24,832 nucleotides of DNA, taken from JANQQZ01 sp039187315 (GTDB lineage: Bacteria; Planctomycetota; Phycisphaerae; Phycisphaerales; UBA1924). This document shows, one piece after another, positions 7,180 to 14,900 of the stretch (the first letter of the stretch is position 1; each line of letters begins with the position of its first letter). The translations under genes were made by a program, and so were the position numbers. The DNA is taken from contig JBCCZQ010000048.1 of the NCBI GenBank assembly GCA_039187315.1, forward strand, positions 1 through 24,832, written 5' to 3'. The notes beneath the pieces were generated by a model. The model was not told where the DNA came from, made no database searches, and saw nothing but the letters and a program-made list of their open reading frames with translations.

Positions 7180-8013
7180 ATGGCAACCCACGCGAGCGGA
7201 GCATCGCCGATGGCCGAGACGACCCGGGGCTCGGGGGACCGGCCTCGGCCGGAAACGGCCGGCCTGATCGAGCGGTACGAGGCGGTGCGGTCGAAGGTCG
7301 AGGCCGCCGCTCGCCGAAGCGGGCACGATCCCTCGAGGGTCATCCTCGTCGCGGTGACCAAATACGCCGAGCTCGATGACATCCGCGACCTGATCGAGCA
7401 CGGCCACCGAGACTTCGGCGAGAACCGGGTCCAGCAGCTCACCCAGCGGGCGGCGATGGTGGACGAGTGGGTCCGCAGGCGTCAGAGGCTCGGCGGCGGC
7501 GGTACGAAGCAGCTCGAGCTGCCGCGCTGGCACATGATCGGCCACCTCCAGCGCAACAAGAGCAAGCAGGTCATCGAAGCGGCGCGGCTGATCCACTCGG
7601 TCGATTCGCTGCGGCTGGCCGAGGAACTCCAGGCCGTCGGGCTCAAGCGCGAGCGGATCACGGATGTGCTGATCCAGGTCAATGTCTCGCAGGAAGAATC
7701 CAAGTTCGGCTGCCCGGTGCCCGCGGTCGAGGCGCTGGCGACGAGCATCGAGTCGATGGCCTACCTGCGCTGCCGCGGGCTGATGACGATGGCGCCCTAC
7801 GCGGACAATCCGGAGGACTCCAGGCCGTACTTCTCGAGGCTGCGCGATCTGTACGACGACCTCCTGCGTGTGGGCGTCGGCGAGGATGCGTTCAACATCC
7901 TCAGCATGGGGATGTCCGGCGACTACGAGGTCGCGATCGAAGAGGGCGCGAATGTGGTCCGCGTCGGTTCGTCGATCTTCGGTGAGCGTCGCTCACCGGA
8001 AGCCGACGCCTAG
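7180..8013 (+). CDS. YggS/PLPBP family pyridoxal-phosphate homeostasis protein
   Basis: A 277-residue cytosolic PLP-binding protein with an alanine-racemase-like TIM barrel. The family keeps PLP and amino-acid pools balanced and has no proven enzymatic activity. Hallmarks: Lys61 in LVAVTKYAE as the PLP Schiff-base lysine, FGENRVQQL, WHMIGHLQRNKSK, LIQVNVSQEESKFG, RGLMTMAPYA, LSMGMSGDYEVAIEEGANVVRVGSSIFG. Two starts compete: ATG 7180 with GGAGG at 7165-7169, and ATG 7210 with GGAG 8 nt upstream. The conserved part begins after both, so the choice is uncertain. It is slightly longer than usual (about 230-250) because of the N-terminal tail and a Gly-rich loop before the WHMIGHL motif. Convergent with the amidase gene. 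Confidence 0.93.
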   Translation: MATHASGASPMAETTRGSGDRPRPETAGLIERYEAVRSKVEAAARRSGHDPSRVILVAVTKYAELDDIRDLIEHGHRDFGENRVQQLTQRAAMVDEWVRRRQRLGGGGTKQLELPRWHMIGHLQRNKSKQVIEAARLIHSVDSLRLAEELQAVGLKRERITDVLIQVNVSQEESKFGCPVPAVEALATSIESMAYLRCRGLMTMAPYADNPEDSRPYFSRLRDLYDDLLRVGVGEDAFNILSMGMSGDYEVAIEEGANVVRVGSSIFGERRSPEADA

Positions 8014-8042
8014 GCAGAGGCTGCTCTCGGGTCAGATCGTCA

Positions 8043-8786
8043 TCAGGTCGTCATCAGGCGTTGGGCCAGCCGGCCGTGGCGGGCCCGTGTCTGGATCATG
8101 TACCGCTGAAGGTTCGAACCCGGGCAGCCGGTGCTGGCGAGCTCTTGGTGCGTCTTGACGCGGCCGAGCGGGATGCCGTGCAGGCCGCAGAGCTCGGCCA
8201 TGGTCGCGTCGAGGGCCGCGAGCGCCTGAGGCGTCGGCTGCTGCTCGTCGAAGTGGCCAAGGACGAGGACGCCGACGTTGCGCGGGTTCTGATCGCGGAC
8301 GTGGGCGCCCTGGAGGCGGATGGGCCGACCCTCCCAGACGCCGCCGGTCGGGTCGACGATGTAGTGGTAGCCGATGTCGGCCCAGCCGCGGCCCTGCACA
8401 TGGCTCCGGCGGATGGTCTCGATCCGGTCGGCGGCCTGGGCCCGTGAACGGATGGCGATCGGTGGAAGGGCATCGTGGTGGACGGTCAGCCGTTCGACGC
8501 GGACCATCGGGTCTGCTTGCGAGACGATCGGCCCGGTGTTCGTCCAGGTGCTTCTCGGCTGGACGCGGATCGTGCCGGTGGCGACGGGGCGAGGTCTCGG
8601 TCGGGTCGAGGGGGCGGGCGTGTCATCGAAGCCGCCTTCGTGCGGCCATCGCGGTCCTGGGAGGCCAGCGTTCCGCGTTGCAGCGCCCCGGGAAGCGCAG
8701 CCTGTCAGCGCGATCGATGCGGCCGAGCCGAGCCCGGCGAGGACCACGGATCGTCGTGTGTGGTTCGTATTCACGGAAACGTCCAT
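8043..8786 (-). CDS. Exported N-acetylmuramoyl-L-alanine amidase (amidase_2/PGRP fold), probable lipoprotein
   Basis: A 247-residue zinc amidase that cleaves the amide bond between MurNAc and the peptide stem of peptidoglycan. The N-terminus has a twin-arginine-like start (HTRRSVVLAG) and a lipobox (ALTG-Cys30), so it is probably a membrane-anchored lipoprotein facing the periplasm. A Pro/Arg-rich linker (55-70) leads to the amidase_2 domain (about 95-235). Zn ligands are His103 in TVHHDA, His213 in KTHQE and Cys221 in TGCPG; Tyr140 in IGYHYIVDP is the conserved catalytic tyrosine position. NVGVLVLGHFD matches the family core. The start at 8786 is chosen because the signal begins there; an in-frame ATG at 8921 adds an Arg-rich stretch with no signal. 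A role in wall turnover or recycling is inference. Confidence 0.88.
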   Translation of the reverse strand: MDVSVNTNHTRRSVVLAGLGSAASIALTGCASRGAATRNAGLPGPRWPHEGGFDDTPAPSTRPRPRPVATGTIRVQPRSTWTNTGPIVSQADPMVRVERLTVHHDALPPIAIRSRAQAADRIETIRRSHVQGRGWADIGYHYIVDPTGGVWEGRPIRLQGAHVRDQNPRNVGVLVLGHFDEQQPTPQALAALDATMAELCGLHGIPLGRVKTHQELASTGCPGSNLQRYMIQTRARHGRLAQRLMTT

Positions 8787-8973
8787 CGGTCCTTCGGTTC
8801 CGCGGGGTTCAACGGTACGCTGTGCTTGTCCGGGGCGGGTTTTCTCCCGCGGCCGCCTCGTCGTGCCGATCCTGAGTGTACGGCGGGCGCATTCTGGGCG
8901 TCTGCCCGGGTCACGGGCCATCGGTGGCGCGTGCGCCTGTCGGTGTCATCGTCAGAGCAGGTGTGAGCGACTG

Positions 8974-9960
8974 GTGCGACTCGCGGCGTGGAGTGACAAC
9001 CAAGTCCCCTGTATAGGTGGAAAGGCAGTCGGGTGGGCCGGTCTGTTTGCGGTCATGCTGTCGGCTCTACTCGGTGTTGCCGGCGACGCCCGGGGGGATG
9101 ACTGGATGGGGCTGGTCGCCACGCCGGCGCCGTCGCTTGAGCACTGGGCTTCCGAGCCGACGCCTCCGGTGCCTTCGGTCATCGACACGGACCCGGACGG
9201 CGGGGGCCAGCCCGAGGTCGGACCTGACCCTGCGGCCGGTGAGGCAGAGGCCGCCGTGGGGCCAGAGGCAACGCCCGAGCCGAGCATCCTGCGGGATATC
9301 TTTACTGGCTGGGACGGCGAGCTGCGCTTCGGGCTCGAACTCGCTTCTGGCAACAACGACCGCACGCGGTTCCGTGGCGGGTTCGACATCAACAAGAAGT
9401 ACGATGGCCACTCGACGCGGCTGCGGTCGGAGTACGTCATCGCGCGGAACAACGCGGGAGAATCCGAGAACCGGCTGACCTCGAGCGCGATCCAGGATTG
9501 GGGCACGGGCGGGACGAAGTTTTCCGGGGTGTTCCTTCGGGCCGACGGCGATCTCGATCGTTTCCAGGATTTCGATTACCGGCTGAATGTCTCGACTGGG
9601 GCGCGGTATACGGCGCTCAAGAACGACAAGACCGAGCTTGTCGCTCGCATCGGTGGGAGCGTGCGGCGTGAGTTCGGGGGGCCGGACGATGATTATGTGC
9701 CCGAGGGTGCGTTCTTCGTGAACTTCAAGCACAAGATCGGTGATCGGCAGCGGGTCGGCGCGAGCCTGGATTACCTGCCGGAGCTCGAGCAGGTCAGCCG
9801 GTACCGCCTGATCGCGCGGGCGAACTGGGATGTCGACATCGACCCCGAGTCCGGCCTGGGCCTGCGACTCAAGGCGGAGAACCGGTACGACGCCCGCCCG
9901 AACCGCCGGCCGGAGCGGAACGACTTCGATCTCTCGGTGCTCCTGTTCTGGCGTTTTTAG
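8974..9960 (+). CDS. DUF481 family outer-membrane beta-barrel protein, copy 1
   Basis: Member of the DUF481 (YdiY, 'salt-induced outer membrane protein') family, of unknown function. The barrel domain covers the last ~220 residues, from GWDGELRFGLELASGNNDRT to the C-terminal LLFWRF, whose final Phe is the outer-membrane insertion signature. Between signal and barrel lies an acidic, Pro-rich linker (DTDPDGGG...PAAGEAEAAVGPEATPEPS). The start is uncertain. GTG 8974 gives a complete signal peptide (Lys then VGWAGLFAVMLSALLGVAGDARG), whereas ATG 9055 leaves too short a hydrophobic start without a basic residue. Neither has a good ribosome site. It is followed by a paralogue 103 bp downstream, probably an operon, and diverges from the amidase gene. 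Confidence 0.8.
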   Translation: MRLAAWSDNQVPCIGGKAVGWAGLFAVMLSALLGVAGDARGDDWMGLVATPAPSLEHWASEPTPPVPSVIDTDPDGGGQPEVGPDPAAGEAEAAVGPEATPEPSILRDIFTGWDGELRFGLELASGNNDRTRFRGGFDINKKYDGHSTRLRSEYVIARNNAGESENRLTSSAIQDWGTGGTKFSGVFLRADGDLDRFQDFDYRLNVSTGARYTALKNDKTELVARIGGSVRREFGGPDDDYVPEGAFFVNFKHKIGDRQRVGASLDYLPELEQVSRYRLIARANWDVDIDPESGLGLRLKAENRYDARPNRRPERNDFDLSVLLFWRF

Positions 9961-9987
9961 CTCCCTGTAGCCGAACAACACACGGTA

Positions 9988-10010
9988 ACCGAGGCGGAGT
10001 CGCCTCTGGT
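9988..10010 (+). repeat. Hairpin between the two DUF481 genes
   Basis: GAGGCG-GAGT-CGCCTC (9991-10006) is a perfect 6-bp stem, extended by ACC/GGT with a one-base bulge. No T tract follows, so it is more likely an mRNA stability or partial-termination element between the two genes. A 12-bp palindrome AGCCGGCCGGCT follows at 10028-10039. Confidence 0.5.
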
Positions 10011-10063
10011 GTCATGTTCCCGGCTGTAGCCGGCCGGCTTGCTGCTACACGGAGGACAGCTCG

Positions 10064-10882
10064 ATGCGTGCAGACGGACTTGGATCGTGGTGGTTGGCCC
10101 TGGTTTCGGGGCTGGCCTTGGGCACGCTGGTGTCGCCGACGGTTGCGCAGGACGGCGCCGCGGACGAGGATGCCGAGGGCGCCGAGGCAGAGGAACCGCC
10201 GCCATCGGGCTTCTTTGATGGCTGGGACGGGCGTTTCCTGGTCGGCGTGTTCGGGACCACGGGCAATTCCGAGTCGAACACGATCGAGTTCATCACCGAC
10301 GGCGAGCGCGATACGGACGAGTCACGCTCGAGCTACGAGCTGCTCTACAACTTCTCGCGTTCGGATGGCGAGATCGGCGCGAACAACGCCCGCCTGACGC
10401 TGGCCAACGACTACAAGATCCCGGATTCGGACTGGTTTGCGTATGTCGAGGGCATCTCGGAGTACGACGAGCTCAAGGCGTGGGATGGGCGGTTCCTGAT
10501 CGAGGCGGGCGTCGGGTACCAGTGGATCGATGAGGAAGACGAGCGGCTCGTTTCCCGCGTGGGCGGCGCGGGTGAGCTTGAGGTCGGCAGCGCCGACACC
10601 TCGTGGAACCCGCTGCTCACGTTCGAGACCGAATACGAGACCGCGATCGACGAACGGCAGGATTTTTCTGCGTTTGTGGGCGCCCTGTTCGACCTGAGCG
10701 ACGGCGAGAACGTGCGTGTGACGGCGGGTGCCGAGTACAGCTGGCTGATCGATCCGGATCGGAACATGTCCCTCGTCGGACGGGTGGAGACCGAGTTCGA
10801 CGCCCAGCCCGGTGTGCAGAACGGCGTTGAGGACAACGAGTTCGATACGAGCTACTCGATCCTGCTGAGCTGGGAGTACTAG
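10064..10882 (+). CDS. DUF481 family outer-membrane beta-barrel protein, copy 2
   Basis: A 272-residue paralogue of the preceding gene. The signal peptide is about residues 1-27 (SWWLALVSGLALGTLVSPTVA-Q), then a very acidic linker (AADEDAEGAEAEE), then the DUF481 barrel from FFDGWDGRFLVGVFGTTGNSES to the end, SILLSWEY with a terminal aromatic. The pattern GWDG[RE]...G-T/S-GN-[SD] is shared with copy 1, but the rest has diverged strongly. ATG 10064 has a clear GGAGG site at 10051-10055 with 8-nt spacing. The role is unknown; an osmotic or envelope role is only inferred from family lore. Confidence 0.86.
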   Translation: MRADGLGSWWLALVSGLALGTLVSPTVAQDGAADEDAEGAEAEEPPPSGFFDGWDGRFLVGVFGTTGNSESNTIEFITDGERDTDESRSSYELLYNFSRSDGEIGANNARLTLANDYKIPDSDWFAYVEGISEYDELKAWDGRFLIEAGVGYQWIDEEDERLVSRVGGAGELEVGSADTSWNPLLTFETEYETAIDERQDFSAFVGALFDLSDGENVRVTAGAEYSWLIDPDRNMSLVGRVETEFDAQPGVQNGVEDNEFDTSYSILLSWEY

Positions 10883-11003
10883 GCGGCGACGGCTCGTGCA
10901 CCCGATCGGACGACCCCCCGCTGAACCAACGCGCGCCAGCCTGCGCGAACCACGCGCGGCCGAGCGTTGCGTTCGCTGTGCTTGAGCCCGCCGGAGAACG
11001 TCC

Positions 11004-11068
11004 AGGCCATGTAGCTGGGCGATACAGCCGGGCGATACAGCGGGGCAATGCACTGTGGCAGTGCAGCT
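11004..11068. repeat. Five 13-bp tandem repeats with an internal hairpin
   Basis: Units begin at 11004, 11017, 11030, 11043 and 11056. Units 2 and 3 are near identical (GGGCGATACAGC plus C or G); the others match the pattern nGGCnrTrCAGCn at most positions. The last two units create a perfect 7-bp hairpin TGCACTG-TGG-CAGTGCA (11049-11065). The array sits between convergent genes, just past the stop of the regulator gene (11076). No T tract adjoins, so simple intrinsic termination is not evident. Confidence 0.65.
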
Positions 11069-11075
11069 GAGGCCT

Positions 11076-11810
11076 CTATTTCACGAGGTTCGCCGCTGCG
11101 GTTTCGGCCTGGCGCACTCGGCGGCGTTCGGGCCTGCCCGCGGGCGGCCTGGGCTCGAGGAACGCGGTGCTTCGCTCGGGTCTTGCAAAGAGACAGAGCC
11201 GTGTCAGCTCGACGACCGAGAGCGTCTGGGTCTTGTCCATGATGTTTGCGCGGTGGGCCTGGATCGTCTTGGGGCTGAGCGCGAGCTGTCGCGCGATCTC
11301 AGAGACGGGCTTGCCGTCAGTTAGGTAGTCGAGGACCTCGTGCTCGCGGGCGGTGAGGCGGGCGAGGCGTTCGACGGCTCGTCGGCGTGCGACCTCGATC
11401 CGGCTGACGTCGAGCGCCTCGCTGATACGGTGGATCAGGATGCCGGTCCGGAAGGGTTTCTCGAGGAAGTCGACGACGCCGGAACGCAGCGCGACGCTGA
11501 CGAGCGTCAGCGGGGCCTGCCCCGCCATCATGATCATGGGCAGGTCGTCGCCGATCATGCTCAGCCGCTCGAGCAGGTCGGCTGCTGTGATGCCAGGAAG
11601 GTCGGTCTCGGCGACGATGCAGGCGGGACGGGTGGTGGGGATGTCGGCGAGGAAATCCTCGGCTGTCTCGTAGGCTTGGCAACGTGTGCCGGCCTCGGTG
11701 ATCGCCGCGGTGAGTGCGTGGCGGATGGCTGGGTCCGGATCGATGACACAGACGAGCGGCGCAGCGTCTTGAGCGGCATGCACGTTGCTGGACGGACGAA
11801 AAGACATCAT
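11076..11810 (-). CDS. FixJ/NarL-type regulator with degenerate (pseudo-)receiver domain
   Basis: A 244-residue regulator with an N-terminal receiver-like domain (about 18-135) and a C-terminal LuxR-type helix-turn-helix (about 150-210: LTAREHEVLDYL, SEIARQLALSPKTIQAHRANIMDK). The receiver aligns with FixJ through VDFLEKPF (Lys118 kept), but the phospho-acceptor position is Glu69 (IVAETDLPG), the switch Thr is Ala96 (MIMMAGQAP) and the second acidic-pocket residue is Pro25 (VIDPDPAIR). It is therefore unlikely to be controlled by ordinary aspartyl phosphorylation. The DNA-binding domain looks intact. ATG 11810 is followed at once by a second ATG; no strong ribosome site is seen. There is no histidine kinase nearby. 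The C-terminal tail after residue 212 is basic and Pro-rich, with no known motif. Confidence 0.87.
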   Translation of the reverse strand: MMSFRPSSNVHAAQDAAPLVCVIDPDPAIRHALTAAITEAGTRCQAYETAEDFLADIPTTRPACIVAETDLPGITAADLLERLSMIGDDLPMIMMAGQAPLTLVSVALRSGVVDFLEKPFRTGILIHRISEALDVSRIEVARRRAVERLARLTAREHEVLDYLTDGKPVSEIARQLALSPKTIQAHRANIMDKTQTLSVVELTRLCLFARPERSTAFLEPRPPAGRPERRRVRQAETAAANLVK

Positions 11811-11967
11811 GGCTCGATCACGGATCAACAGGGCCGATCGCAGTCTACCGCCAACGGCTCCCGGGGTCCGATTTCGAGTCTCAAGACGGAGTGGATTCCA
11901 CACCCTGAGGGTCGGTTGAATTCCACCGCCGCGACCCACGCCGTGGATCTGGCGGGGACCAAGCGAT

Positions 11968-14900
11968 TCAGAACAGCCGCTCGAAGGCCGGGCTGGCCAG
12001 CATGGCTCGGGCTCGGGCGCGATCGGCCCAGATGCCCCAGCCGAGCGAGTCCAGCAGCTCGGCCCGCTGCTCCCGGAGTTCGGCCGAGGGCTCGTCTTCC
12101 AGCTTTGCGTCGATCATCGCCAGCGCGGTCGCATATCGGCCGCGGGCCTGGGCGATGGCCAGTTCGGCGTTGCCGAGCGTCTCCGCTTCGGGGTCCTCCC
12201 AGCGGCGGTGCTCGGCGATGGCGTCCTCGAGAGCCTCGATCATGCCGTCGGCGTCGGTGCCCTCGTCTCGGTTCTCGAGGGCCTTGGTACGCAGCGCGAT
12301 GATCTGGTCGTGCGCGGCCAGGAGGGCGTCCGTCTGGGCGGCCATGGCCTCGTCGAGCTCCTCGTCGAAGTCGTCGCTGTCCTCGTCGCGGTTGACGCCG
12401 CGGTAGGCCGCGAGCGCGTCGGTGTCGATGCGCTCGATGACATCCTGCGCTGCGGCGAGGCCGGCGGAGAGCGTTGGCTCGAACGATTCGGCGTCCTCCG
12501 GCGACTGGTCCTTGGGTTCTTGCGCGGCGCGGCGCATCTCGGCCAGCGCGAGCTGCAGGGACTCGGCGTCGCTCTCTTCGATCTCGCTGCGGATCTCGTC
12601 GGTGAGTCGGTCGAAGAGGTCGGCGTCGTCGTCGCCCATGAGGTCGTCGAGGGCGGCGATCTTGAGCGCGAGCATGTCTTCATGGAGCTCGTCGAGGCGT
12701 GTTGGCACCTCGGAGGTGTCTTCTTCGTCGGCCGGTTCGTCGGCTAGATCCTGGGCGAGGTCGGTGTCCTCATCGGCTTCGTCGCTGGCTTCATCGTTGT
12801 TGGATTCGTCCGGCTCGGGCGCGGGCTCGATCTCGGGCTTCTCGTTGGGCTCAGGCGCGACAGCCATCGCGACGGGCCAGCCGCCTGGCTTGGTGGTGGC
12901 GCCGCCGAGATCGGTGCGGGCCCCGAGGGTGAAGGAGCCGACCAGCACGTCGCCGGGCTCGGCGAAGTCGGGGAGCTTGGTGGGTGTGGCGATGTAGGCG
13001 CGTGCGGTGCCGCCGGCATCAAGCTCGCGCGAGCGGAAGCCACCGCGGCCCGCGAGCGCCGCATCGGGTGTTCCCGCGAAGCTCAGTCCGACGGGGCTCT
13101 TGAGGCCGTGGGTCAGCAGGACCGAGAGGTCGGTCAACGCGTCGAGCGATGACGGGTCCTCGTGGCGTATGTGGAGCGTCAGGGTGTACTCGCCCTCGTC
13201 GAGCTCGATGGTCTCATCCTCGCCGGCGCTGTTGGCCAGCTGCTCGCCGTCGCCGTTTGTGACGTGCCAAAGGAAGGATTCGTACTCGTCCCAGGCGTGG
13301 GCGGCAGAGTTGATCGCCGGGTCGATGGTGACCGAGCCGTCGGCGGGCATGGCTAGGTCGTAGGTCAAAATGAGCTGGTAGATCTGTCGTCCCTCTGGGA
13401 GCATGTCACGCTGCGGGTCGAGCGGGGTGATGTCCCAGTCTGTTGGGCGTGTGGATCGTGTCAGGCCGGTGAGCGAGCCGCTGGGGCTGACGTTGGCCTC
13501 TCGGAGCGGGCTGCGGATGTCGAGCGGGGTGACGGGCGCGGCGCCGTGGATCATGACCTGGGAGGGCTCGGGGGTGAGTCCTCGGAAGCGGACTTCGATC
13601 TCGAACTCGCCCTGGCCGAGGCTGGACCAGTTCTGTGCGACGGCGAGCTCGACGGTTCCCCCGCCTCGGATCGCCATGGAGCGGGTCTCGACGTCGTCGT
13701 CGTCGAAGCTGATCCAGCTGCGGCTGTTGGTATGCACATACGCCTCGTCGTCGGCGAGCTGGATCATGTGCAGGATGAGCGTGCGGCTGGTGTCGCTGTC
13801 GAGGCGGCGCGCGATGACATCGATCCATGTAGCGCCCACTGGGGCGTGGAAGAAATACTTGCTCAGATCGCCGCTGGTGGTCGTGATGGTGTCGGTAAAG
13901 GTGTAGTCGTCCTCGGCGGTGAGCTGCATGCCCTTGATGACGGTAACGGGGAACCGGAACATCGGGCCGCGCTCGGGGTGGTCCTGGTCGGTCGCGAGGA
14001 TCTCGGCGAAGTGGGCGCCGTGCTCGAGGCCGGTTGGATCGACGCGGACGGTGGTGCTCCGGCCGCTGGCGGCGATGTTGTGGAAGCGTGCGACCTCGAT
14101 CCAGGGCTCGGTGGCCTCGAGGTTGAGCCTGGCTTCGAAGTCGACGCGTCGGCGGTTGTCGATGTCCTCGGGCCAGGCCGGGCTGAGCGACAGGGAGAAC
14201 TCGGTCGGCTCGTCGGTCTCGTTGGGCTCGCGGAGGTAGAGCCCGCGTGTGCTGCCGGGGCCTCGGGCATGGAACCGCATGTCGCGGGTCTCATCGTCGA
14301 CGTAGTTGGCGAGGTACTCGTATGCGGCGTCGATCTGGAGCATGCCGGCGCCTTGAGCCCAGGGCGACTGGCCGGGCATGGTGAGGGCGGTGGCCTTGAT
14401 GGCGCGCTTGATGCTGGCGGGGTGCCAGGTCTGGCCCTCCTGCTTGAGCTTGGACAGCGCGAGCGCGATAGCGCCGCAGGCGCTGGGCGAGGACATGCTC
14501 GTGCCGTTGGAGAGCTGGTTCTTCTGGAGTGTCCAGTTGGGGACGGGGCTGATGGCGCCGCCGGGGGCTGTGATGTCGACGCCCATATCGCCGTCGAGCG
14601 TGGGCCCGCGGCTGGACCATGGGTACTGGAGCTCTCCCCAGCCTTCGCGGACGGCATACTGGGCCTCCATCATCTCGGGGGTGATCGAGGCGCCGACGCC
14701 GATGATGGCGGTGGTCGTGCCGCCCGGCCCGCCGACGGTCGAGAGCGCGGGTCCGGCGTTGCCGGCGCTGGCGACGAAGACGACGTTGTGGTTGTCGACG
14801 ATGTCGGTAGCGATCTGGTCGATCCGGTAGCGGGTATCTGGGAAGGCTGCGGGACCGCCGTAGGACATGTTGATCATGTCGACGTCGTGCTCGACGACGG

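Noticed and set aside
8374..8973. N-terminal extension of DUF481 copy 1 back to an ATG at 8374
   Set aside because: The extension overlaps the amidase gene on the other strand, is Arg/Ser/Pro-rich, and would bury the signal peptide about 200 residues inside the protein.
10028..10039. AGCCGGCCGGCT palindrome as a regulatory operator
   Set aside because: A short all-GC palindrome is expected by chance in DNA of this composition, and it lies inside a likely operon just before a ribosome site.
11004..11068. CRISPR array
   Set aside because: Units are 13 bp and directly abutting with no spacers, and no cas gene is nearby.
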